Assembly (NCBI GenBank): GCA_003640385.1
Contig: RCAB01000056.1
Span: 151,188 to 215,187, forward strand
Length of the DNA: 64,000 nt
Direction: 5' to 3'
Source: Setaria digitata
Lineage: Eukaryota > Nematoda > Chromadorea > Rhabditida > Setariidae
Below, in pieces: positions 52,899 through 64,000 of the stretch (the first letter of the stretch is position 1; every line of letters starts with the position of its first letter). The notes beneath the pieces were generated by a model. It was not told the origin of the DNA and searched no databases. It was given only the letters and a program-made list of their open reading frames with translations. A program made the translations under genes and the position numbers.

Positions 52899-55800
52899 TC
52901 ACATAAAAATACAACTATCAGTCCAGCTCTGCATAGTGCTGATCGACTTTTTCCTTATATTTTGATCACTATCAGTTTCTTTGTCATAGCAACTATTACA
53001 CCGAGCGCTAGATCCATTCTTAATAGACTTCTCTATATTACATTGTGGGCTGCAATCTTCGTAGAATATCTCTTGGAATAAAGATGGACGAAGATCTGTA
53101 AAAGAACGGATACGTTGCATAAAATACGATTTCCCTCGTTGATGTCGTAAAAGAAATGATGAAACACTTGGACGAATATATAAGCGAAGTCGATCCTGAA
53201 ATAAAACAAAGTAGAAGTCAACTTTTCAAGTACTTGCTAAATAACGCAATTTTAAGATCAAAATCAAAATATTTCTATTTAAAAGGATAACGCAGTTATT
53301 ATGGTAAAATCTGGCCACAGCGAAGCCGGAATTTAATTCGAAATTAGTATAACTGAACTCATCCAAAGAATTATATATGAAATAGAAGATCCAATTAGTG
53401 AACTGCTAGCGATCAAGAAAAGCATTGCTGTAGTTTTCCCGGGGAAACATCTATCAATAGCGCTAATATGTGAGGAAAAAAAACAAACAAACAAACAAAA
53501 AAACTTGCTTCAATTGCTTGACGATCAACCGTGACACAAAGAAAGGAATACATGATAGGATTGATGTGGAAATCATACATCAATGGCACATCATTTTCAG
53601 TTTTTTCATCCGAACGGACAAGTCGCTTATCCAGTAATGAGGATTTTCTCAGTGGTTCTAGTTCTTGCATAGCCATATATAAAGTATCCTGGTCTCCAGA
53701 TATATCGAAAGGAATGCACAGCAAAACCAACTGAAAGAGAATTTTTATGAAACCAAACATATGTATCATTAGTAATATATTAGATTATTAAGATTCGTTT
53801 ACAGCGTTTATTTAGTCAGCTTGTCATTCAGAATAACCTAGGCAGAAATCAAGTCCGAAAAATGAATTTTTATGAAATTACCTCCAGCGGCACCCATTGA
53901 TTTTGACCAAAAATGATAAAAGTCTCCATAATTGTTTTTTGACGACTAGTTAGCTGGAACGAAATGAGTAGCAAATTTAAACGAAGCAACTTTTATCAAA
54001 AATTTGAAAACGGAATAATCAATTATCCAAATGAGATTCTGTAAAATTCAAAACGTTGGCAGCTCTGCATAGATTATTAAATAATGAATTTTGAAATATT
54101 TTATAAAGTACATACAGTCAGGAGTGAAAATGAGATAAAGAAAAATGAGGGGAAAAGATCGATTGTAATTTGTTGCAAACAAATTTGGGTAACAAAATGT
54201 AAAGATAATATTATAGACATAATATAAAATTCTGAAATTTACGATTCAGGCTTTTTTATTCCGTTTAAGACCGGATCATTTTTGCGACTTAACACTGACC
54301 ATTTTTTCTCTCCAGTGCGGTTTGTAAGATGTAATTATGTTACTTGGCCAGTTCGGGAAAGTTTCAATTAAATGAAAATGAAAAAATAAAAATATAAGAA
54401 CTTCATAGCACAAATATTTTGAATAGTGAAAAAATCAACATGATAAATTGAAAAGATAAAATGGAAATACTACAAATACAAAAACGACGGATATTAGGGA
54501 AGGAAAGTTAAATCCAACATTGTTAGACACTGATAGGCAAAAAGGAGAACAAAAGAAAAACTTACAGATTTATATGATTCCATTATAGCATCAACCATAT
54601 TTTTATATTTATAATAAGTAAAACTTGATACAGTTGCAACAGCGTAACAATCCAACAACCGATGTAAATTACAGAAGCTAAAAATATATACTTCATTTTG
54701 CTCTATAGTTAACAAATTCAAGGGGAAATAAACTTTTACATAAAACGATTATGAAATGAATTAAAAAATTCAAGAAATTATACCCATTGTAATTGTCACA
54801 TGCTTGTTGTCTTACTATACCAAGAACAGCTGGCAGTCCCATAGTTCTTTTATGGATATACAAAAGCTGTTCATTATAGAAGGATGAGTTCATTACAGCA
54901 GAAGACAGTAATTCCCTGAACATGAGTTCCATTTCCATCAATGAAAAACAAGGTGGATCAATTGCAAAATGTAGAGGGCTTGTGAAACATACTTGGAATA
55001 TCTCCAAATTACGGCTTGTTGCAAGAATACGACACTGAAATCACAATAAAATATTGTTATTCAAAACAGATCAGTACACTGTACTTAAAATAGGAATCAA
55101 AGTAGTAAGTAAGATACTTAACGTGACCGAATCAGAAAAATGCAAATAAATTCACCTCATCACTTAATTTCTTAAAAAGAAAAACTGACATTCAGTTGAT
55201 CGAACCAACGCACACTTTCCTGAAGATAAACATCATTCAAAACTACTAATGTATTTGGCTTCTCACGTAAAGCAGCTTTGGCCTGAAATAAACAATGATC
55301 ATAACGTCTTTATTTTTTGGCATCACTTCTGTATTACGGTAATTGTCTATGATTTGTTTCACTTGTATAGGTAAATTAAAATCGTTGTAAAAATATTTTA
55401 CTATTGACTGTTACAGGTGGGAAAAGAAATTTACTACTGTATCCTAGTGACGCGAAATACCGGAAAGAAGATACTGCAAAATAACGTTAACTAAAGTACA
55501 GTAAGCCCAAATCTGCTGACCTTCACGGTAAATGAAAAAAGGCAAAAGCAGAAAATAAAATCACCTCATTAGCAAATATTACATTGATGAAAAAGTAACC
55601 AGCAACTTATTTTGCATAATAAAGGACTCACTAGTGGTAGAAATTGAGCTGGCGTTTCCTTTCCAGTTAAAGCGAGTGCATCAGTCACTAGAAATAAGAA
55701 ATTTGAAAAAACTTCTGACAGCTGGTTTGTATTGGTACGGCCATCTTCAACCCATATAACATGCTCATAGTATCTGCAAAACCAAATAAATCATATATCA

Positions 55801-57957
55801 ACATACAGAAATTGCAAAGTCTCAGTTTACAAACATGCTGAAGTCTAAAAAAAAAAGATAAAGACAAAAGAAAAAAAGCAAAAGCAGAGAAGATATGTGA
55901 TTTCAAAAGTTTAATTTAAAAAACTTCATCTACACATCCCGCTGTACAGTGTTAACCTTACCGACTTAATAATACTGGATATGCTTGCAAAACATTAGCG
56001 GCTAAAAAACTTTTGCCGCATCCAGGAAACCCATGAACGACAAGCCAAAACTGATCTGTAAGCAGCAAGCGTTGAATTGAACAGCTAAAATATATCGATA
56101 TATCGAGAAATAAAGCAATGTGAAGGAGAAGTTTTAGAAAACGACAATTTAAAATTCGAAATCTAGGAAGTATTTGAGAACCACATAATTAGTGAAAAAA
56201 AGTTTTCAGTTATTTGGAATCTAGTGAAGGATGAACGGACTGTGACAAAACCTGGGATCAGCTGGAGCAAGACTCTAAATTCAACTAGGAAGTAAATCTA
56301 AATCCAATTTCAGGATAATAAAAGCAGTCTGATTTGATGGCTTATTTGAAAAGCTTTTTTCAGAAAAACAAAGACTGATAGAGCGTTGTTTTTTTTTTCT
56401 TTTTTTTTTGATGTATATAATGCAGAAGGTGAAAGCCTTTAACATATAAACCGAACAGTAAATTCTGATAAACTTTTCAAACCTGTAAACATATACAGAT
56501 TTGTGATATCGTAAACTAAATATCAGCTCCGATTTCTCAAATTGCAAAACTCCAGGGAATGTAACAAGGATAAACAACAAAAGTACTTTATAGTAACAAT
56601 CAGCCCTTTCATATATTTTTTGTTCATGTTATCATCATTTCTTAGCGATTATATTTTTTGTTCATGTTATCATCATTTCTTAGCGATTTCACTAATTGAA
56701 TAAGTTACCAAGCTTAAAAAGTTCCAATAAATAAATCCCACTGTTGAGATATGTATGATTTCTGCTCCACATATATTTTTGATTACATAATTCACCAATA
56801 AACATTTTATGAAATCTTCAGTCCATCATAAAGGAAGCAAAATCAAAATTTATAACAAAAGTTCCTGGAAATTTAAAACCTTGAGTTGATAAATCGATCA
56901 GCAAGTCCTTCAACTTTTCCAGCAAATCTGCTCGTAGCACACGATAAAATGGTAGTCGCGGTACATTTCCTTCTAAAAATAGTCGATCTTCCAGCGCATC
57001 AGATGTTAATAAAGGGCGTTCTTCTGGTACATAATCTTTTGATAAAAGATGTGCTAAATGTTTTTGTCCGTATTTTTCGAAATATGTTATTAATGGATCA
57101 AGGGTATTTGCTGACTTTCGATACTGCCGAATGAACTCCATAACACGCAGCGTGCGTCTCGTCTGTAAGCAAATGCGAAATTAATTAGAGACGATCCATC
57201 TGTAAATCTGTAATGTAAGGGAAATCAAGTAAAACTGTTCAGAACACTGTGTAAATAAACTTTTTATAATTTGTATAAAATTGCACGACCCATGTATCAA
57301 GTTACAATATTCACAATCGATCATTAATAATTACTTTTCAGTAGTAAAAAAACTTATTTTTCCAAACAAATTTGAGTGGGACGTAAACAAAAATCACTTG
57401 TGTGTATNCCACAATCGATCATTAATAATTACTTTTCAGTAGTAAAAAAACTTTTTATTTTTCCAAACAAATTTGAGTGGGACGTAAACAAAAATCACTT
57501 GTGTGTATTATAAAACATAAAATTTTATATAAGATCTTCAACACATAAAAAGTAGAACTTCTCCTCCCATTCCAATCAGCAGGGGATTTCGTCATTTCAA
57601 CAACTAGAATATTCTCAAAAATCTGTTCTTACAAATCTAAAAGAAAACGTCCTATTTCGGGAATCTAGAAAGTCTTAAAGAAATAAAAGAAAAGCTACCG
57701 GTCGTTATCATAAGGAGTTAAGTGCAGGAAAAAAAAAGCAACAGCAATAAAACAACGAAAATATCAAATGAATAAATGAAGCAAATAGAATAAAATGAAT
57801 GAAAGAAAAAACTAACCATGCCAAGGATTATTTCTTGCTGATCATCACTGAAGATTTCTTCTGAACACATATACGGAATAGCATCACGTGGCTCAAAATC
57901 TTGCATCAGTGTTTCTGCAGCTATTGTTAACATTCTACTATGTCTTTCTAGTAACAT
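52899..57957 (-). CDS. ced-4: CED-4 (Apaf-1-like) apoptosome protein
   Basis: Ten exons in phase, 572 codons, against 549/571 in C. elegans: 57817-57957, 56880-57162, 55962-56055, 55632-55773, 55190-55282, 54784-55034, 54566-54677, 53882-53953, 53497-53730, 52899-53195. The N-terminus aligns with the CED-4 CARD (DFEPRDA then SEEIFSDDQQEII). The NB-ARC domain has the P-loop GFPGCGKS (150-157), Walker B-like VVLNDV (233-238), sensor ATSRN (256-260) and MGLPAVL (316-322), followed by winged-helix sequence (DFHINPIMYSFL). CED-4 binds CED-9 and, when released, oligomerises and activates the caspase CED-3; it lacks the WD40 repeats of Apaf-1, as here. The C-terminal 60 residues are serine/lysine-rich and unlike C. 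elegans. The first Walker B acidic residue is Asn236. Start follows a TTTTTCAG acceptor by 7 nt. Confidence 0.92.
56613..56688. repeat. 38-bp perfect tandem repeat, two units, in a ced-4 intron
   Basis: The unit starts ATATTTTTTGTTCATG and ends TTAGCGATT (56613-56650, 56651-56688), with no mismatch seen. Confidence 0.9.
57312..57508. repeat. Direct duplication of about 93 bp around an N
   Basis: The block from CAATCGATCATTAATAAT to CACTTGTGTGTAT occurs on both sides of the N at 57408, inside ced-4 intron 1. The copies differ by a short T-run indel (AAACTTATTTTTCC versus AAACTTTTTATTTTTCC). Confidence 0.88.
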
Positions 57958-57960
57958 TTT

Positions 57961-57973
57961 CCAACTGAAAAAT
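57961..57973 (-). other. Probable trans-splice acceptor of ced-4
   Basis: CATTTTTCAG ends 7 nt before the ced-4 ATG, and the protein upstream of that ATG has no resemblance to CED-4, which fits spliced-leader addition. Confidence 0.45.
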
Positions 57974-58536
57974 GAAAACTTTTTTAAAATGGATACAACT
58001 GCCTCGACTTTTTTGAATATTTTTAATGTAAGATTTTGAAAAAAAAAAAACCCAAGAAAAAAGATTATCAATATTAAAATAGAAAAGAGGAAGGGACTGA
58101 TAACACTGGCGAAGCAGCATGCATAAGGCAAGAATAAACCCCACTAATTGGTTATTCATAAATTACATATTCGCTAAACTCACTCCTGACTATACCATCT
58201 TCGCTAACCCTATCAATCTTTGCTGTCATCTCTTCTAAGATGCTTTTTTCATCTTTTTCGTCTGTGGTACAATGATATTTCGCAAATTCCTCAATCCTTA
58301 TCTAAAAGGTATCTCATAATTCACACTAACTCTCTGAATTATTATATTATCTTCTTTTCTCCATATAACAGCATATTTTGTTTCACTTTCATTTCATCTT
58401 CGTTACTCTTTTCCTTCCTACTAATCACTGATTCTCTTCACTTCTACTCTCCATTATTCAATCTTTTTACCATGGTCTGCCATATTTAAAAACTAAAATG
58501 AATGGTCGCTGACAACACATCTTCGGCAATACTTAG

Positions 58537-58586
58537 GTTGCACAGAGTTTTCAGGTAAACTAATAGCTTCTGTTTACCTGTGCAAC
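58537..58586. repeat. Imperfect inverted repeat (hairpin)
   Basis: GTTGCACAG and GTAAAC on the left pair with GTTTACCTGTGCAAC on the right around an 11-nt loop, with a 9-nt bulge on the left arm. Confidence 0.6.
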
Positions 58587-58657
58587 ACGATAGTTCATGA
58601 CCCCAACTGAAGAGCACAAAGTCCTCATGTCAACTTTCTTACAAACCTTCTCCGCAG

Positions 58658-59033
58658 GATGGACAGCCACAGCGACCCCATTCGACACGCAAGTCACGCT
58701 CCGTCAAAACATCTCTTATCTCTGATGTCAGTGTTAAGCAGCATTTATCTCGTTCAAAATCCCATCACATTCCAAGTAAGGAATTTTAGTACTGAAGTCA
58801 GCTAAGGTCACTGAAAATACCTGAGCGGAATTCGTGAGGAAAATTAGATTGATCTTAATTCGAGCATCTTCAAGGGTGCCTAGTAAATGTATTTGCTGAA
58901 GAGAGCTACACTGATTCTGAAATTATTAGAAGAACGGAATTTATTATTTTCAGTTTATTGTTTCAGAATCACTGATGCTGTTCATTTGTTTATGTTAATG
59001 CACCATCTGGATGATTGTGGCTCAGTTTCTTAG
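58658..59033 (+). CDS. Unresolved exon pair, possible small gene
   Basis: A block at 58658-58775 sits between a strong acceptor (CTTCTCCGCAG) and a good donor (GTAAGG); a second block from 58954 follows a TTTTCAG acceptor. In one frame they give a Ser/Arg/Lys-rich peptide (RPHSTRKSRSVKTSL..) continuing to a stop at 59031-59033, with AATAAA three bases later. In another frame an ATG one base after the first acceptor opens a 53-codon ORF ending at 58998. Base composition is much less AT-rich than the surroundings. I recognise no family. It could be the 3' end of a gene with upstream exons, a short trans-spliced gene, or a remnant. Confidence 0.35.
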
Positions 59034-59035
59034 TC

Positions 59036-59041
59036 AATAAA
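59036..59041 (+). terminator. AATAAA after the unresolved exon pair
   Basis: Poly(A)-signal hexamer 3 nt past the stop of one reading frame. Confidence 0.35.
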
Positions 59042-61551
59042 ATTCATATAATTGTATGAGCAAACCGACATATTTGTACAGCAGTTTGCTGCGTCACTGT
59101 ATCTCATTCAAAAAGTTATCGCTGTTCTGGAAGGAATGGTTTCAAAAAATCTCCTATCCAGAAATATTTCATCGCAGATGGAAGTTGACGGAGTGAAAGT
59201 GATGTGGTCAATAATTGCTGGAAGCTTTCGTTCCTATAGATGGACATCAGTAATACCAAATGATAAGTATGTTGCTGTGCTAGACAGTACTGAGATGAGA
59301 AACTGAATAATCTTCCATTTCGGAAGTACTGAGACTTTTTCCATCCGGAATCTCATTATGCGGCATCTATAAAAATATGCTGCTGTGTTTAGTAAAACAC
59401 CGACTTCGAAACCCGCTGTCTTCTAGAACTATTCTGCTTAATTAATTGCTCCAGAAATGGTTATGGTTAAATTTAGCAGCCAGTAAGATATGTTTTGCGT
59501 TTTTAAAACATTTAGAAATAAACAAAAACAAAAGTTTCTGCGTGAATAGTTTCTTCAAAATGCTCAAAAAATGGCTGCTACGAGTTTGTACAGAATTTCC
59601 TGAACAATTTAATTATTGGCATTGGAATACGTCGTTCTAATCGTGCAAAAATTATAAAGCATTATCTCAGAAGTAGACTCTAAGCAACAACATCCAAATG
59701 TAAAAGTGTCATTGCAATGTATCAGATTTAGTTTTAAAAATTTATGAGGCGTAGTAAAAAAGACATAAAAGGTTATTTCTACGAAGTTCAAATTTCATCT
59801 GAGAAGATCAGATAACCAATTCAATTAAAATACCTGGCATTGTAGCATGTAAAGTATATAAATTTTGAACTGGCTGATCATAATAACTTAATTAATTGTA
59901 TCAACAATTAACAAACGAACTTGGTGAAGATATTATGGAATGTTTAAAGTCTCATCCAAATGCCCTAAAATATTTAACGTTAGAAGGAAAACCTTTTGAA
60001 ACTATTTCAGTGTAAAGATAGAGAAAAAGTACAAACCAATAAACAATTAAAATAAAAAATTAGTGAAAAATGTATTTTTCTTCCAAGGATTTAAATTTTC
60101 TTAGAAAATACTAAGGACTTGGGATTTTTACAAAAATCGGTTTTATTTTTCATGGGATAGTACAACCCCATCATATATATTTTCATATACTAAATCATGA
60201 TCTTTTTTCGTCTACTTGAAATTTCTCGCTGACTTTTACACTTTTGTAAAAACTCACTTTTTGAAAAAAAAAAAAAAAAAAAATTACTAAGAAGAAACAC
60301 CTGCTGACTTCACATTAAAAGTTGACTCAATCTAATGAAAATACAAACGAGCCTAGCAAGCTCTGCGACACCAAAAGGACGAGGAAGTTGCTGAAGCATC
60401 GGAGACCTGAAATGCGAGTAGGCCAACAGTAAATGGTCACAGTGAATGGCATGGACCAAAGTCATGAAGAAGTAATATTACAAAATGTGCTCAATTAGTT
60501 GAAGCCAAGAGGTTATGCAGTAGGAAAGAAATTTATAGAGCCTTTAGTTTGGGCACGCAACGAAATGCACGCCATCTATGGAAATTCCGTCGTAGTCATT
60601 GTTTCCTTCTTTGTCCACAACAAAATAACTTTTGCAGTGGTTTTGCAATTAACATTGTAATGTTAATCTGAATTGTTCTGGGAACTTTTGAAGAGTACGA
60701 ATTTTAATTAATTGCTGCTAATTAAAAGGAATGATATTTGGAATTGTGAATTTTAATTTTTTTTTATTTTGTTAAATGATCATTATATTGCAAAATTTTC
60801 ATAATTCTAAATATGCTGTCATGCGCAATGGATATAATGATTAAAGAAAATTCATATTTTTAAAAGTTCTTTTGAAAAAATTCACTTATTCTTTTGGTCG
60901 GCGCTTAATGCAATTTTTCGTTATAATATGCATTTTACATAATTTTCTCGAGAATAAAAAGAAAACACATGTTCTTTTGTTGTGTGAGAAAGTCAGCAAT
61001 AATAACATAAAACAATAAACGATTCATTTCTTGATGAAAGGAATTTGATGAGGAGAGCAACTTTGCAGTTTGTTTGTTTTCATAAGAAAAGTGTTTATTA
61101 TTAGAAACCCTTTATTCATATCAACCCAATTCATTAGTGTAATGAAGAAAAACTGAAATTTTGTATTTTACAACATAAATGGGAAATTTCATTACGCTAA
61201 AGTTCAGTATATTCCATCCCAGAAATCCATCCATTAATTACTCTTTCCTACTGTTATTGCTTGCTGCACAATACGATATGAACATTTTTTAATAAGTTAA
61301 TTTAAGTCATTTTTTTAATTGATAATTTGAAGTTCGTAATTTAATCAATCATCTAATCATTTTCTTAAATTCACTTATCAAATCGTTGGAATTAAGAATC
61401 TTTCGTTGAATAGCAAAAAATTGAATGATTTCTTTATAACAAGAAATGGATTACAAAGTTTTTTGAAATATTGTATTTTCTGGCTGCATTTTGATTCACA
61501 TTAAATGAAGTTCGAATTCATTTCCACACTTCATTCAAGTATTTTTTAGTG
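59042..61551. other. Intergenic region upstream of the receptor gene
   Basis: No supported gene. An 84-codon open frame at 59052-59306 (+) has no recognisable domain. A short coding-like segment at 59896-60015 (+) ends in a stop but has no start or acceptor. The remainder is AT-rich. Confidence 0.45.
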
Positions 61552-63604
61552 ATGGATAGCTATGCAAATGTTACAGAAGCAACGTCAGGAAATATAATAA
61601 AAAATAATGACCTTTATTTAAAAGTTATATTTATCATCCTCACAATTCAAGGATTCGTTCTCATCGTTAGCAATGGTGCTGTTGGCTTAGTATTAATGAA
61701 ACACCAACCTCTCAGACGTCAGTATATCATTTTATCAGCACAGGTAACAACTTATCAACTAGGCATCAACAATATCATCTGACACCAGTAACTTTCTTTA
61801 CTGCTGTTATTTGATTCGCAGATTTTTGCCGATACATCACTGGGTTTGGGGTTCTTCACAGCCGGAATCGGTCGTATAATTATACTGACGATTGGTGGCT
61901 TCCGAATAACCAGACGCTACTGCTTCCTGTTTCCATGGTCTATAATTATCATATGGCAAGTTTTCATACTTTGTAGATTGAGATCACGTTTGTACATCAG
62001 CATACCCGTAATTTATAAGTAATACAAAGATGATTTCAGGTCAGAGCCAATGTCAGCTGTGGGAACACTCATGGTAAGTACAGATCGCATCGTATCACTT
62101 ATATGTCCCATGCAGTACTTCGAGAAAAATTACGCATTTCAAATTAGACAGGTTCTTATTTTTAAAACGAATAGTTAAGAAAATTTGAATTTGAAAAATT
62201 CTTCAGAAATTATTCGTAATATTACAATTCTTTAACATATAAATCGCAAGTGATCTCAAAAATTTCCGGAGCCAAATTAAGTGAAAGGCAATAAAATTAG
62301 GAATTTCAACTGAAAGATCATTTCTTTCAGATTATTTTTTATTTCGGATCAGTTTCCCTGTTTGTCTTAATCAGCTGCATTTTTTCACTCAGAGATAATG
62401 AATCCAAGCTGAATGGTTTTTGCAGGTAAGTCCTTATTAGTTTGTTGTTAATTAAGCACACTGATTGTGACTTAGTTTCAGTTGCAATCCGAAAAAAAGG
62501 GATGGTTTCAGGTCAGGTGATATCCTGAAACCACTTTTAGCCGATATAACTTCATTGGTGATGGTCACTTCTACAACGTTAAGTGTAATCTTGTACATAA
62601 TTGTGTACTTGCTAAGCAGAAAACATATTCGCCGGATCAAAAGCAATCAAACAGTAATTTTATAATAAATCTTATCAATCTACTGATTATCCAGCCGTTT
62701 GCTTCTTTTATAGTTGAAAATGTTTTTAATTTTAGAAATCCAACAGTACTTAATCTCTATCAGTAAACTAAATCACTGAATTAAACTGAATCATAATCTA
62801 ATAAGTGTGAATGAGTTGAATTCAGAAACCTTTCAAATCATTGCAAATGGAAATTGCATATTTAAATGTTTGGATCTTGATTCATTTGCTGCAACATACA
62901 TGGATACGATGGCTAGTCTAATAGAAATGAGTTAGATTGGTACCAATGTCACCGATCTATAAAAAGTGTGTCACTGTATGACAGAATAATGAAGTGCTAG
63001 AATATTTTGTACTGCAGGAAGCATCGTTGCGATCATTTGAAGCTCGTCAACGTAAGCTTACCGCGACAATGGGTGTTTCCTGCGTGTGCACGCTAATCTT
63101 CTACGTGTTGCCAATGTGTACGAAACTGCTAGCATACGATGATGACAACGATCCGACGACCCGATACTCTGAACTGGTCCGTACGGCATCTGGAATTAGT
63201 TGCAATCTGAATCCGTTAACAAACGTAGCTGCAATATTGATAAAGCAAGATGATATTGCACTACGAGTGAAGCAGTTATTTTCGAAATGCATTCGGAAGC
63301 CCGATGATCGAAGAATGAGTTTCCGCATCAGGGAGTAAGCCTTGCAAATGAAGATATTCTACACAAGGAATCTTACTGAACGTTTCGCTTGCATGCATTG
63401 TGCAAAAGGGTAAATGAAACTTCACATCAGCATTTGTCAGTGGCTGATTGCTGAATATTTTCAAAAATTCTCTTCAATGCCTCTTTTCCGGTGACCGCTT
63501 CATTTTTATGAATAAATTATTTTAAGCACAATTTCAATTGAATGAATTTTCTTTGGGTTCCTAGATCACTGGAACGACAACTTCAGTCCAACATACAGAA
63601 ATAA
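61552..63604 (+). CDS. Seven-transmembrane chemoreceptor, Srsx-like GPCR
   Basis: Exons 61552-61743, 61822-61955, 62040-62151, 62331-62425, 62482-62653 and 63018-63338 give 341 codons in phase. Seven hydrophobic segments can be laid out: TM1 (IFIILTIQGFVLIVSNG, with the asparagine expected in TM1), TM2-TM3 around residues 65-125, a STDRIVSL motif in the DRY position, TM4, TM5 (VMVTSTTLSVILYIIVYLL), TM6 (TATMGVSCVCTLIFYVLP) and TM7 with CNLNPLTN in place of NPxxY. This fits the nematode serpentine class srsx. Such receptors sense odorants or peptides at neuronal membranes; the ligand is unknown. Intron 2 has a GC donor. A GTAAGC donor just before the stop can join 63565-63604, giving a 353-residue form with a different tail. 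The ATG follows a TTTTTTAG acceptor by 2 nt. Confidence 0.85.
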
Positions 63605-63974
63605 GCTAAGCGTTTCGTGGATTAATCAGTCTCTGAAACAAAACTTTGTATTCTAGTGCTCACCAACTAAGATCGGCATTTTTTCCTACTTCAAGTTGTA
63701 TCGATAAAAGTTAATATCTGATAAAAGCTAATATCTGAGAAAAATGACGCAATTGGTCTTTAGCCTTCATCTTTGCTTGGCTAACTCTGAAATTCAATTA
63801 GCTAGTAAGAGAAAAATGCAATTCTTTTATAGAGGTAGGTAATAAAATCAAAATATTGTGTGGTATTTGGTGAACATCACTGTTATACTTTGGTACTTTG
63901 GCTTGAATGTATCCTTTGCGCTTACGCTTGCGAGCTTAGTTAACAATTGAATATTAATTTGACACAAATTTGAT
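63605..63974. other. Downstream of the receptor gene, nothing seen
   Basis: No ORF or splice structure that I can support. Confidence 0.4.
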
Positions 63975-64000
63975 ATTATATATATATATATATATATATA
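63975..64000. repeat. (TA)n repeat at the window end
   Basis: A TA run of at least 13 units, cut by the window edge. Confidence 0.85.

Noticed and set aside
57718..58131. Upstream extension of ced-4 exon 1 into a 137-codon open frame
   Set aside because: The added residues are hydrophobic and T-run-derived, and the internal ATG at 57957 aligns with the true CED-4 start just after an acceptor.
59052..59306. 84-codon open frame on the plus strand
   Set aside because: No domain recognised and no splice-site or poly(A) support; kept only as a note in the intergenic entry.

Overview
The window is eukaryotic nuclear DNA that reads as a nematode genome, probably a clade III (spirurid or filarial-like) species; the placement is inference, since no species marker was tested. 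The reasons are an AT-rich composition with long T-runs, small exons joined by GT..TTTNCAG introns, likely trans-splice acceptors just upstream of start codons, and nematode-typical proteins: a CED-4 apoptosome protein, an MSP-domain protein, multi-TIL inhibitors, tyrosinases with ShKT tails and an Srsx-like receptor. No operon in the bacterial sense, rRNA, tRNA, CRISPR or transposase gene was found. Gene models were built by hand by joining exons whose splice phases agree; none has transcript support.

Layout. 59-5805 (-): 15-exon IKK-epsilon/TBK1-type kinase (ikke-1). 9504-13264 (+): secreted protein with five TIL domains. 13644-14048 (-): two-exon 74-aa gene of unknown function. 14537-15696 (+): FAM162/UPF0389-like small membrane protein. 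15.7-23.0 kb: no gene seen. 23062-28063 (+) and 37034-43991 (+): two tandem paralogous secreted tyrosinases (12 exons each, same intron phases, two ShKT domains each), separated by 9 kb without visible genes. 46197-48467 (-): secreted cysteine-rich protein. 48769-50903 (-): MSP-domain protein with a C-terminal membrane anchor, ending 301 bp before the cysteine-rich gene, so the two may be co-transcribed. 52899-57957 (-): ced-4 orthologue, 572 codons in 10 exons. 58.5-59.0 kb (+): an unresolved exon pair followed by a poly(A) signal. 61552-63604 (+): seven-transmembrane receptor.

The genes are mostly unrelated neighbours: innate/stress signalling (ikke-1), protease inhibition (TIL), cuticle or phenol oxidation (tyrosinases), apoptosis (ced-4) and chemosensation (GPCR). 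The most notable signals are a tyrosinase intron whose donor is AT instead of GT, a His-to-Leu change beside a copper ligand in the second tyrosinase, an Asp-to-Asn change in the CED-4 Walker B motif, a GC-AG intron and possible alternative tail in the receptor, the unannotated-looking 74-aa gene, and three single-N assembly joins each flanked by a direct duplication.
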